Positions 54,769 through 64,000 of a stretch of 64,000 bases of DNA are shown piece after piece. The position numbers and the translations under genes were made by a program. The notes beneath the pieces are model-generated. The model saw nothing but the letters and a program-made list of their open reading frames with translations. It was not told where the DNA came from and ran no database searches. This stretch comes from Phellopilus nigrolimitatus (lineage: Eukaryota; Basidiomycota; Agaricomycetes; Hymenochaetales; Hymenochaetaceae). Position 1 is the stretch's first letter. The number at the start of each line of letters is the position of its first letter. The stretch covers positions 1 through 64,000 of the forward strand of contig JAJOHG010000029.1 of assembly GCA_021029095.1 (NCBI GenBank), given 5' to 3'.

Positions 54769-54967
54769 CAGTCGAACCTCCCATAATGCATAACCAAAAT
54801 GATGGTATAAACCCAGATAAGAATTCGACTTGCTCCACAACCTTATGATGTATAGTCCCATTTGAAAGATACATAATCCCTTTTGCATTTAGTGAGGTTT
54901 TTAGGGTCAAATGGGTAATAAACGCAATAGAATAAAAAAAGCTATTTTATGCATTATGGGAGGTTCC
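54769..54967. mobile_element. Short MITE of pogo type (about 200 bp)
   Basis: The left end after TA reads CAGTCGAACCTCCCATAATG; the right end carries the complement of GAACCTCCCATAATGCATAA. The insertion lies in the TPR-CHAT4 3' flank; the matching place in the TPR-CHAT2 flank (about 31585) has none. Confidence 0.8.
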
Positions 54968-55243
54968 ACGATCGTCAAAGATAATGTCAACGGCGGAATT
55001 TAATGGCCTTAGGTACAGAACGATGAAAAACCAATTCAATTACAAGAGCAATGAATAATACAGTAACCAATCGAATCTCGGTACAGTCTGAGTAGAATAT
55101 ACACGTTGAAATCTGCACAGAAAACTAGAGTACTTGCAGACATAGCGAGGGGGGCAAAAGACAAGTACATGCGGCTGTATGGAAAACACGTCAGAAATAT
55201 ACATAATTGTTGAACGTCGCAAACTCAACTGTTCTCTTGTTCA

Positions 55244-58200
55244 TCATGCTCCGATATGAATCAAATTGACCCATCTCTCGACCGTCATGCCCCGCTTCTT
55301 TCGCAAGCGCCGGACCGTGCCACGAAGAGCCCTCGCAGATCGCTTGAACCCCAACTCCGGTGAATCCTCCTCCGCAAACATACGCTTGTAAAATTCCTCG
55401 CCGATGAAAGGCCCGTCGATATCAGTCATCGCCCACATCGTACCGATTACACTTCGAAAGCCGGAGAACTGCATGGCTGCAGCGAGATGAAGTACTTCCT
55501 CGCGTGCCCCGCCGATAGTCTGTCCCGCACTGTGACAGGCGGATAAAAATGCGAATTCAACGTTCGGTAGATTGGATTGGATGATGTCGAGCAAAGTGAG
55601 ACGGTCTTTGCCATAAAGCCGGAACGCGTGGAGGAAGGGTTCTTCGGGGTTTAATTGACCATGGCAGGCAAAATGAACCCACTGATGATCACGAAATTTG
55701 CCGATAACCGCCTCGCGAGTAGCTTGCTCACGAACGAGACATTTGACAAAATCTCTGTTTTCCTGTATGGCACGAACCTCATTTTCTACTTCGAGGAGAC
55801 CATTATCAGGCAGAGCAACAACGAGGAGTTGTGGCCGTCCAATGTCGTGTCTCCTAATCCCCGGCTTGGACTCCCGAGCATTGATCAAGGCTGTAAGTGT
55901 CGGGGTGTACGACGAAATGTAATCGTCTAAAAGATACTTTCTTCTGCGATCCACAACGGGAATTGGCCCTGCCGCATGGAAAGGTAGAGCAGATAAAAAA
56001 GATGTCGGACACCACCAGATACGAGTCTGTTTCTCAATCCCGAGCTCATCCAGCTTCTCGACCACCCGGGAAACCACCCGGTTCCACAGGGATTCCAGCA
56101 CACCTTCAATACCCGCATCACATGCTTTCGGCTCCGTCTGAGCCTTTTGGAGTGCAGTCTTGAGCTCTACCACAAGCGAGGGGCCGTCGTGGTCGAAGTC
56201 AGAATCCAGTTCGACACTGACAGGCGGGTGATCATGAAGAACAATAAGAGCGTCAGAACGATATTTGCTGTGGCTGATGATGATGACGGGGCCTTCGACA
56301 GCAGCCTCTTGAAGAACACTAAATCGTCGAGCTCGTAGAAAGTCTTCAAATCCTGACAACCCGCGAATCTCTCCGACGATGGCCTCCAATTCGGATGCAA
56401 GACGCCGCTTTCGAGAATACATTTCATCCACGACTTTCTGCGATGCACCTGTCGCGCTATCCTGTGCGATTGAAGTAGTTGGCTTCGACTCGGATGAAGT
56501 GGCCAGCGATTCTAGTTCACGGCTGGTAGTTAAAAATCTGTCTGCCAAGCCTTTATTGATTTCCCTAAGCTGTTCAATTGGCGTTCTGAAACCGCGTAAT
56601 TGCGACCAGATAAGGGCCCTGCCTTGCTCGATCATCTCGACAGCCTGAGCCACATCACCGATCTCGATAGCATATGAAGCCGCATCCGAAGCAAGAGTTT
56701 GATATCCGTTTTTACCGCTAAGAATCTTATGCTGCATCTGCACCGTGGGACTTTTGACGAGCCAGCTCTCGAGGAGTGATAAAGCGAGACGGTAAGCTTT
56801 TACGGTGGAGGCACGACGCTGTGATCGTGCTAAAGCCGCCCATCTCACTACCACTGAGAGCCGCATTAGCGTATTGGAGAAGACATGGTCAGCGCCTTCT
56901 TCATAATAACGCAGAGACTCTTCGAGATCTTCCACCCGATCGCTTTTCTCAAACCGAGTCCACATAGCTCTTCCAAGATTGCTCAGAAATTCGGAGTGAT
57001 CAGGATGTCCAGGAGGAAGTAGTTGTAATGCATCGTGATGGAGGACAATGGATTCCTCAAGATCCTCCATCTGGCCGGTCTGCAAAATTTTTTGGCCGGT
57101 CTGCTTGAACCGTGTTCGCAAGGCTACTGCAAGATTATTTAGCGATGAGGAGCGATCAGGGTGTCCAGGAGGACGCAGTCTCAGCGCATCGCGATGGAGG
57201 ACAATGGCCTCCTCGAGGTCCTCTATCCGGACAATCTGCTCGAAGCAAGTCTGCATGGCTTCTCCAAGGTTGCTCAGAGATGCGGAGCGGTCAGGGTGTC
57301 CAGGAGGATGCAGTTCTAGGGCGTCGCGAAGGAGTGAAATGGACTCCTCGAGATCCTCCATCCGACCGGTCTGCTCGAAGCAAGTCTGCATGGCTTCTCC
57401 AAGGTTGCTCAGAGATGCGGAGCGGTCAGGGTGTCCAGGAGGATGCAGTTCTAGGGCGTCGCGAAGGAGTGAAATGGACTCCTCGAGATCCTCCATCCGA
57501 CCGGTCTGCTCGAAGCGAGTATGCACGGCACCCGCGAGGTTGTTTAACGATGCGGAGCGATCAGGGTGTTCAGGAAGACGCAGTTCTAGGGCGTCGCGAT
57601 GGAGGGCAATGGCCTCCTCGAGATCCTCCATCCGACCGGTTTGCTCAAACCGAGTGCTCACAGCTACTGCGAGGTTGCTAAGAGATCCGGAGCGATCAGG
57701 GTGTCCAGGAGGATGCAGTTCTAGCGCGTCACGAAGGAGGACAATGGACTCCTCGAGATCGTCCATCCGACCGGTTTGCTCGAAGCGAGTATGCACAGCA
57801 CCCGCGAGGTTGTTAAATGATGTGGAGCGAAGAGGGTGTCCAGGAGGACGCAGTTCCAACGCATCGCAATTGAGGACAATGGACTCCTCGAGATCCTCCA
57901 TCCGACCGGTCTGGTTAAACCGAGTCTGCATGGCACCCGCGAGGCTGTTAAACGATGCGGAGCGATCAGGGTGTCCAGGAGGACGCAGTTCAAGGGCGTC
58001 GCGATGGAGGACAATGGCCTCCTCGAGATCCTCTATCCGACCGGTCTGTTCAAAACGAGTGAGAACGCCATTTCCGAGATCGTTCAGTGATGCGGAGCGT
58101 TCAGGGTGTCCTGGAGGACGCAGATCTAGAGCGTCGTGACAGAGGGAAATAGACTCCTCGACATCCTTCATCCGACCTGTTTGCCCAAAACGAGTCCTCA

Positions 58201-58711
58201 CAGCTGCTGCGAGGTTATTCAGTGACATGGAGTGATCAGGATGCCCATGAGGACACAGCTCAAGCGCGTCGCGATGGAGGACGATGGACTCCTCGAGATC
58301 CTCTATCCGACCGGTCTGCTCAAATTGTGTCTGCACGGCTACTGCAATGTTGCTCAATGATGTGGAGCGATCGGGGTGTCCAGGAGGACGCAGTTCTAAC
58401 GCATCGCGACTGAGGGTGATTGATTGCTCGAGATCCTCCATCCGACCGGTCTGCTTAAAACGAGCGCGCACGGCTAGTGCAAAATTATCTAGCGATGAGG
58501 AGCGATGAGGATGCCCAGGAGGACGCAATTCTAACGCATCGCGATGGAGGGCAATGGACTCCTCGAGATCCTCCATCCGACCGGTCTGCTCAAAACGAGT
58601 CCGCACGGCATTTCCGAGGTTGTTCAGTGATGAGGGGCGCTCAGGGTGTCCGGGTGGACACAGGTCCAGTGCGTCACGCAAGTTGGCAATCGACTCCTCG
58701 AGATTCTCCAT
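55244..58711 (-). CDS. TPR-CHAT protein 4 (putative CHAT-family cysteine protease)
   Basis: The intronless frame encodes 1,155 residues: MENLEESIANLRDALDLC, 13 TPR units of 45 residues (one extended by KILQTGQ as in copy 2), the YYEEGADHVFSN linker and the CHAT domain with His1017 (FACHGQ) and Cys1059 (SACHSAG). Units 10 and 11 are near duplicates (LEESISLLRDALELHPPGH). The N-terminal unit and the last units are closest to TPR-CHAT2, but middle units are rearranged. It lies 2.7 kb from the intact gene at 61378-62481, on the same strand. Confidence 0.92.
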   Translation of the reverse strand: MENLEESIANLRDALDLCPPGHPERPSSLNNLGNAVRTRFEQTGRMEDLEESIALHRDALELRPPGHPHRSSSLDNFALAVRARFKQTGRMEDLEQSITLSRDALELRPPGHPDRSTSLSNIAVAVQTQFEQTGRIEDLEESIVLHRDALELCPHGHPDHSMSLNNLAAAVRTRFGQTGRMKDVEESISLCHDALDLRPPGHPERSASLNDLGNGVLTRFEQTGRIEDLEEAIVLHRDALELRPPGHPDRSASFNSLAGAMQTRFNQTGRMEDLEESIVLNCDALELRPPGHPLRSTSFNNLAGAVHTRFEQTGRMDDLEESIVLLRDALELHPPGHPDRSGSLSNLAVAVSTRFEQTGRMEDLEEAIALHRDALELRLPEHPDRSASLNNLAGAVHTRFEQTGRMEDLEESISLLRDALELHPPGHPDRSASLSNLGEAMQTCFEQTGRMEDLEESISLLRDALELHPPGHPDRSASLSNLGEAMQTCFEQIVRIEDLEEAIVLHRDALRLRPPGHPDRSSSLNNLAVALRTRFKQTGQKILQTGQMEDLEESIVLHHDALQLLPPGHPDHSEFLSNLGRAMWTRFEKSDRVEDLEESLRYYEEGADHVFSNTLMRLSVVVRWAALARSQRRASTVKAYRLALSLLESWLVKSPTVQMQHKILSGKNGYQTLASDAASYAIEIGDVAQAVEMIEQGRALIWSQLRGFRTPIEQLREINKGLADRFLTTSRELESLATSSESKPTTSIAQDSATGASQKVVDEMYSRKRRLASELEAIVGEIRGLSGFEDFLRARRFSVLQEAAVEGPVIIISHSKYRSDALIVLHDHPPVSVELDSDFDHDGPSLVVELKTALQKAQTEPKACDAGIEGVLESLWNRVVSRVVEKLDELGIEKQTRIWWCPTSFLSALPFHAAGPIPVVDRRRKYLLDDYISSYTPTLTALINARESKPGIRRHDIGRPQLLVVALPDNGLLEVENEVRAIQENRDFVKCLVREQATREAVIGKFRDHQWVHFACHGQLNPEEPFLHAFRLYGKDRLTLLDIIQSNLPNVEFAFLSACHSAGQTIGGAREEVLHLAAAMQFSGFRSVIGTMWAMTDIDGPFIGEEFYKRMFAEEDSPELGFKRSARALRGTVRRLRKKRGMTVERWVNLIHIGA

Positions 58712-59195
58712 CCGTACGAGTTACTTGACAATCCTTACACGGCAACTGCGAGGATGAACTCGAACGTTGGTCGATCATGGCACTCAGTATCCTAGAAAAA
58801 GTACTCACGCCGGGTTTGAAGGATATAGTTGCCTATACTGAAAATTTGCGCGCTCTGTACAGCAAGACACGAGAAGGATTAGTGCAATCCATCGGCGAGT
58901 AAGGTAGATCCTACCTATGACTGTTTAGCTACGATAGTTTCACGTAAAGTGATATGCGAGGCTGCAAGTGTGGCCGTAAGCTATGAACATCAGAGGAACT
59001 ATTCAGCGCAGTTCAATGGTGCTCTCGACGATCTCAGATATTGCTCACCTTCTGTGGCTTGTACTTTCCTACGTTGTCTTTTTGTCGAATTTTAGATAGT
59101 TCTCGAATGGCGGAGACCAGTTGACATGTGAGGGAGAAAGGGTCGAGGGTGAACGTGAAAGCAGCGCTCCCATAAATGGTGTCCCCGGATTTATA
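58712..59195 (-). promoter_or_regulatory. TATA box and leader of TPR-CHAT4
   Basis: TATAAAT (59195-59189) precedes ATG at 59173, which opens a 34-codon frame (MGALLSRSPSTLSP onward to KKTT). Two intron-like segments with GTGAG donors separate it from the main ATG, and an in-frame TAA lies 9 nt before that ATG. Confidence 0.5.
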
Positions 59196-59869
59196 TCGTG
59201 CTAACTTCAACTTCCACAAATTTCGAACCATTGGAAAGGCGAGGGGCTGAATGTTGCCGAAAGCTAATACCCCGATATATGTCCATATATTAGACAACGA
59301 GGCTTTATTGTCCTTGGCCTTTATTGAGAAGGTAAATGGCAGTGTAAACAATCACATACCTGTCTTCACTTGTATCATCCGCCCATTCTCGTCGCGCCTT
59401 CGTTGTTTCCTCTGCCGTCTTCCACGATGCCGGCAACTCCTTTCGCCTGACAAGGAAAGAAACAAGGTCAGTAGTCATTCGACGATGTTTACAAGACAAA
59501 TGTACTGAGAATGGTGCAAAACTGTCTTGCACTGCCGATCATCAACACTAGGACTTCGACCGGTGCCATCATGAAATCATCATGAAGAAAAAAGACACGA
59601 ACTCACCGCCTCATCAAGGACGCATCCTTGTTGAGTTCGCCAGAGGCGCGGTGTATTTGATATGACTATTCGAGACTCTCTGGAGTATCACATCTGTTCG
59701 AAGCCATACGCTTCTTCATGCAATGCAGCCCGTGTATCGATTCATGCTGTACATTTTGACCTTTTACGGAGACCGGGGATGTTGTAAGGAAGCAAGGGAA
59801 TCCATTTTTGTAACGAGGAAGGCCGGCGAGGTATCTGGGCTTGATGATGGTCGGATGCATCACGCGTCT

Positions 59870-60216
59870 TTTTGAGCTTGAGCATTTGCCGGGAGTTGGC
59901 ACCAGCGCAGATGTCGCAAGAGTTGAAAATGAGTTAGAAACATGGGATAGAGGTTGTCGTCGTCTTGCCTGAATGGTGTATACGAGCATGAAAGGCTCGT
60001 CAACGCACCCCGTAATAAGAAAAGTATTTAATGCTTACGATCGTGGAGTTTTGGGACACGTTCGCCTTGAACCTGTCCGTCTGTTCGAGCGTCGTCGTAC
60101 CTACCTACCTACCTACCTGAGTGCTTCTGGATGCGCTGATTGTGCGGGACGCCTATAACCTTCAGCTCGCCGCCGGTACTCTGTTCGACAATTCCGATAC
60201 CGAGCACGTCGTCAAA
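59870..60216 (-). pseudogene. Cytosine deaminase (FCY1) remnant j
   Basis: Same decayed type as remnants a and f, with a FDDVLGIGIVEQ-like start, a gap, and a detached CDICAGAN zinc piece near 59900. A TACC microsatellite (60098-60118) interrupts it. Confidence 0.68.
60098..60118. repeat. TACC microsatellite
   Basis: Five consecutive TACC units lie inside FCY1 remnant j, in a place where the other copies have none. Confidence 0.85.
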
Positions 60217-60429
60217 TTATTCCAATCACGATTTTAGGCACAACGCGGTCGTGGTGGTCGTGGTCTATGGTACAATCGACCGACGGCCGTTGGTGCTGGC
60301 TCTTATCGTAAAGATAGCCCCGCGTTTGGTATTGAAAAGAAAGTAGAATAGACTCGAGTACTGTAGACCGGTATTCCAATTCCAACTAATATTGTCAAAT
60401 GTCCGATATAGCACATTTCGCAAGAGAAA

Positions 60430-60690
60430 GCGCGAGTCTGTCCCGGCCTCCTCACTGCGACCATTCCTTCTGTTCTGTGGTACGCGCAGCTGGAGGAGTT
60501 GAGCATCACCTGGCGCTTAGCGAGGTGCGTGCATGTCGACGTCGCGAGCTTCGCGGCCGACTTGAAGGGCATTCACACTACGACTCATAGAGAGAGCTGA
60601 TAAACTCACGAAGGCCTCATTGGACGCGCCCGAGCGGCCGAGGAAGAAGCGCAAGCTCGATAGCCCGCTTACGCCAAGGACCCGATGACT
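60430..60690 (+). pseudogene. Gene fragment with a nuclear localisation-like end
   Basis: One frame reads IPSVLWYAQLEELSITWRLA and DVASFAADLK; after a shift another reads KLTKASLDAPERPRKKRKLD and ends SPLTPRTR. It looks like the end of an unrecognised gene, inserted between FCY1 remnant j and acyltransferase fragment A6. Exon structure could not be settled. Confidence 0.3.
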
Positions 60691-60714
60691 CCGCCATGCA
60701 TGAGCACGACGATG

Positions 60715-61035
60715 CGCGTACCTCTGTCCTGACACGCACAGGCGGCGCGTCGCTCATCGCACTTGACGCGCGCCTCCCCGCGGTGCTGCGCTGGCCCCAT
60801 CCGTCGCCGGCCTGCCCGACGCAAGCGCAAACCTAACGCCGGCGTACCTCGTCCTCGAGCTCTTCTTCCCTGCCACGGACGCAGAGCAGAGGCCGGAGAG
60901 GATCGCTTTAGATGATTTATGGGCCGTAGTGTACGAACTCTGGATGACGATGCACGCGTAGGGAGTCATCCTTGCCTAACGCGGCCGCTCTCGCGGTTAC
61001 CTCCTTCGCTCGGGGCTCGCACGTCTCGCGGCTAC
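60715..61035 (+). pseudogene. Acyltransferase pseudogene A6 (N-terminal fragment)
   Basis: TRTGGASLIALDARLPAVL, then LVLELFFPATDAEQRPER-like codons and DDLWAVVYELWMTMHA followed by TAG. Only the N-terminal third is left. Confidence 0.7.
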
Positions 61036-61377
61036 ACATTTGATTACATTAATTCAGCAGACAAAATTTTTTCTACCCTCAACCTGCGCCTGCACACATC
61101 GACCGGCGCCCGCGCTGCGCCAAACGTCGTGGCGCTCAACTCGTTGTCCGTGACCTCTACAAGTTCCACACTCCTGCCTTGTAGACGTAGGCGCTCATCT
61201 TTGCGGGCAGAACATTAAATACTATAGTGAACGTGTAAATCACTGTCTCCCGCAGATCAATGAATTTGATAGAAACTATCTTGTACATGCGTACATATCG
61301 CTAAAATCATTGACAAGCCGTACGCATCTAGCTTCTAATTTCGAAGAAAAACAATTGTCAGAAAAACTTCGTTCTCT
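61036..61377. other. Spacer downstream of the 61.4 kb gene
   Basis: No gene or repeat recognised. It separates the last duplicated unit from the intact five-exon gene and lies on that gene's 3' side. Confidence 0.4.
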
Positions 61378-62481
61378 TTAATCAGAATCCGAATCGTCCT
61401 GAGGTCAAGCGGCGTCAATAAAGTATAATTCGATAGTGCTACGAGACTCACCATGTACTCGATGACCTCTTCCTCTCCATCGTCGTCCAGGAATCCCCAC
61501 GGAGCTTCCACGTTTGCCCAGCTGATTGTCGCAGCGTTAACCAGTTGTGCTCACGAACCAAGAATTGAATACTTACAAATCACCCCTGGGAGCATTTTCG
61601 TCGAAGCTTTCGCGTCGTATTTTACGCTTTGTGATTTTCCTGATGGAATACAGAGGGAAGAAGACCGCCTCGTCGTTATATCCCTTTTGCAACAGGCCAG
61701 CGGTGCCGTCGTCCACCCATTTTGTTCCGATTTCTGCCCCGGGTGAGACGCCCGGAGCAACAATACTGGGAACGTCCGCTCCTAAAGCGATCTTGACCGT
61801 TTCATTGGCTGTAATATCGTCAGTGTCAGATCGGGTGGCTCCAAACACATATGATATGAAATACTTACTCTTGTTGGAAAGATACAGCGCATATGCGGGG
61901 CATGAATACACATGTGTTACAAGTGTCTTGCCTTTCAACAAACCACGGCTGAGGGATTCAGCAAGGAACTCGTCCGGGACTCTTGTAATGCGAGGCATGT
62001 GCATGATGAGAAACGCTCCACGAGACTGATTAAACTGCCATTGGCCCTTGAGATACGCATTTGTAACACCAGCGACGTTGCTGCAAATCCAATAAATTTC
62101 AATAAAGGTCGAAACGACATTGGATACTCACACGCCGATGTCAGCTCCGAGTTCGCATTGTTTTGCACTCGATGAACTTATTATATATTTGTCGAGAACC
62201 GGTTCGGATACCAGCTGGAATTGTGCCGTGAGATCGACGATAGATTGGTCACTGCTAGTATAGATATTGCCCTCCTTGACAAACTGGCCAGACGTGGTTT
62301 CGATTTCTCCATAGTCCCCTGCCTGCAACCCATGTCCATGTGAGAGAATGCCATAAAACATAGGTCGGATTGAGCTGACCGTAATCTGAATCGACGGATT
62401 CCAATTTGCCCACCAGGACGAGGCCCGTCTAATTAAGTCTATAAACTTGCGAGAGGCCTCTTTTTTGAACCAAAAGTTCAT
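61378..62481 (-). CDS. Intact five-exon protein, possible gasdermin-like pore former
   Basis: Exons 62481-62380, 62322-62132, 62080-61577, 61521-61452 and 61398-61378 join in phase to 295 residues. The N terminus (MNFWFKKEASRKFIDLIRRA, then SSWWANW) is a basic amphipathic helix. Then come GDYGEIETTSGQFVKEGNIY, a strand-rich middle with KGQWQF, LLKGKTLVTHVYSCPAYALY and VKIALGADVPSIVAPGVSPG, and an acidic tail ending EYMDDSDSD. I do not recognise a named family with certainty. An amphipathic start, a Gly-rich strand after GEI, and a long strand pair around LVTHVYSC resemble the general layout of gasdermin N-terminal domains; that is inference only. It shows no stop or frame damage and has a TATA box 50 bp upstream. 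Fungal gasdermin genes are known to sit beside protease genes, including CHAT types, which makes the location notable. Confidence 0.6.
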
Positions 62482-62531
62482 ACTGCATGTGTTGAGGGGA
62501 TACGGAGAGGAACCTGTCGACGCTCGGATGA

Positions 62532-62541
62532 GTATATAAAT
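62532..62541 (-). promoter_or_regulatory. TATA box of the 61.4 kb gene
   Basis: TTTATATACT on the minus strand, about 50 nt before the ATG at 62481. Confidence 0.55.
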
Positions 62542-62559
62542 GACTTGAAGTAGTGTTCA

Positions 62560-63400
62560 TTTTGATCACCTCCTATTGCTATCCGTTCTTATCTGACGCC
62601 GAATCGACAAATATCCCTCTACATAGCTAAGCGATGATGAGAAGAGGCGCTCATATACTGAAGTTTGCTTCCTTAGAAGCTCGGGTAGGACACCGCACCG
62701 TATCGCTTACGAATACGGCCGTATAAATCGAACCCGAGTACGAGCACGAACCATATACAACGTGCTGTACAGGTGTTTGGAAGCCACATACGGTACAGCG
62801 CGAATGTCTTTCGTTCGTAGACGCCGTTACAGTACATACGCACATCACATTGACACACCATGGCAATGCACATGCGGAAAGTCCCAAGAGCAGTGTGCTG
62901 AAAAGCTCCGTATCGCATCGTTTACTGTCTCCTGTGCTCTCATCAAGCGTAAATAAAGGATGAAAACCTCTTCTATCGATACGAATGCCATTGCCTCCAG
63001 GAGCCTCCATCGGGGGAGAGCAGCAGCGCGCGGACGTAGCGTGAGGACGAGGACACCGTCGAGAAGAGACGTGCAAATGCGGTACACGCGTCGGCGGAGG
63101 GAGCATGCATGCTCGTACCGCTGAACCTCGGTGCACTGCGCGCAGACGGACTGCAGTGAGGCGGCGAGGTCTACGTAAGAACTGCTCGGTATGCATTCAG
63201 CGGGTGAAAAAAATAGGAGAAGATATGCTTTTACCGCGCAGGGCGTGCCTCGCGTCGAGTACGGCTTTCAAAGCATCGTGAGTATCGGAAATAGAAAAAC
63301 TGTGTTGCTCAGCCGATCGTCTACGTACGTCCTTGGGACTACGTCTGGCGCAGCACGAAATCACCATGGAGAAAGAAATAACCAATGCGAAAGATAAGAA
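62560..63400. other. Mixed repeat remnants right of the 61.4 kb gene
   Basis: About 63080-63230 is a fragment of the decayed block seen at 8.4, 30.3 and 53.4 kb. About 63290-63370 is another copy of the dispersed block with CCTTGGGACTACGTCTGG. No intact gene is supported. Confidence 0.45.
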
Positions 63401-63414
63401 ACAAATATAACTAA

Positions 63415-63615
63415 GAGCTCACCTCCGGATGCTCTCATGAATTTTGATATCAAGTCCTCGTACACCTGATTATCGACAACGATGCTCGATACCCCACGAA
63501 CGTAGATATTCGTTCCCAGCCAAGAGATTGACGTTCTTGCCTATGACGACCCGATAATAGCATTAGTGCACATATCGCATGGCCTGTGAGTGGACAGGCT
63601 GTCGCATCTTACCTG
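63415..63615 (-). pseudogene. Cytosine deaminase (FCY1) remnant k
   Basis: The zinc half is recognisable: CDMCTNAI, then GKNVNLLAGNEYLRSWGI, VVDNQVYEDLISKFM and a donor. Small indels break the frame. It suggests that duplicated units continue beyond the window. Confidence 0.7.
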
Positions 63616-63644
63616 ATGATAGTGTACTCGCGTATTAAATTTTG

Positions 63645-64000
63645 TTAGCGCGGCAACCAGTGCACAAGAATCTCATGGTCAAACGGTCGGCAAGGAAAAC
63701 GGTCTTCCAGTGCGACGATTTGGACGGGATGGTCAGCGTCGAGTAGTACTTTCAACGAAGTAAGCACAACGGGATGTGTGAATAACTGGATCTTACATAA
63801 ATACGCGTGGCAGTGTTCGATACAGAATTCAGTATTCGCCTCCAACATGCGGATGACTGTCATCAATATGGGAAGCAAAGCCAACGATACATTAGGTCCC
63901 TGCCGAGCTCTGCGAGGTCGAGCGAGGCCAGCCTTTCGCGGGCATGCTCTCTGGGAGGGGGACTGCGGAGATGACGAAGCACTCGACCAACCCTCCGTAC
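63645..64000 (-). CDS. Partial hypothetical protein at the window end
   Basis: The last exon reads MLEANTEFCIEHCHAYLCKI, QLFTHPVVLTSLKVLLDADH and ALEDRFPCRPFDHEILVHWL before a stop at 63645. Upstream coding sequence cannot be fixed because the gene runs off the window. The family is not recognised. Confidence 0.3.
   Translation of the reverse strand, partial: TEGWSSASSSPQSPSQRACPRKAGLARPRRARQGPNVSLALLPILMTVIRMLEANTEFCIEHCHAYLCKIQLFTHPVVLTSLKVLLDADHPVQIVALEDRFPCRPFDHEILVHWLPR

Noticed and set aside
62651..63196. 181-codon minus-strand frame
   Set aside because: Low-complexity composition, and the region overlaps repeat fragments; no family resemblance.

Overview
The window looks like nuclear DNA of a filamentous basidiomycete, most likely an Agaricomycete. 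Its intact genes carry many 50-60 nt GT-AG introns; one has 17 exons. It holds four large TPR-CHAT proteins, a family strongly expanded in Agaricomycetes, and its core genes have typical fungal homologues (GDT1, NAT9, an ArAE-type ER transporter). Intron models were made by eye; those described as phase-checked were tested for reading-frame closure at every junction.

Layout. A single-copy core at about 13.2-25.1 kb holds a siderophore-type N-acyltransferase (-), a GDT1-like Mn/Ca transporter (-), an ArAE/DUF2421 transporter (+), NAT9 (+) and an unrecognised protein (+). The core is flanked by mirror-image arms. The left arm (1-13.2 kb) reads outward as M gene, FCY1 pseudogene, TPR-CHAT, FCY1 pseudogene, acyltransferase pseudogene. 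The right arm (25.8-38.5 kb) repeats this inverted. A diverged TPR-CHAT/FCY1/acyltransferase unit follows (38.5-46.6 kb). A third near-complete copy (47.6-61.0 kb) lies in the same orientation as the first right arm. Beyond it is an intact five-exon gene (61378-62481, -) whose predicted protein resembles pore-forming gasdermin-type proteins in general layout, though this is not proven.

Gene fate differs strongly by family. All four TPR-CHAT genes keep an open frame and the CHAT His-Cys pair. All three copies of the M gene (names M1-M3 are mine; proteins start MSGIPGG) are open. Only 1 of 11 cytosine deaminase (FCY1) copies and 1 of 7 acyltransferase copies are intact. So duplication has spread the whole cassette while only the TPR-CHAT and M genes were kept. 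TPR-CHAT1 has 14 nearly identical 45-residue repeats with an internal four-unit duplication. This is the sort of concerted, variable repeat evolution seen in fungal recognition receptors.

Mobile DNA is small and non-autonomous: a fold-back element (6975-7662), a hAT-like element with a perfect 8-bp target duplication (44754-46186) that breaks an acyltransferase pseudogene and itself contains a TA-flanked element (45845-46124), and TA-type MITEs at 52378-53088 and 54769-54967. Several insertions can be confirmed from empty sites in the paralogous arms. I saw no rRNA, tRNA or CRISPR array.
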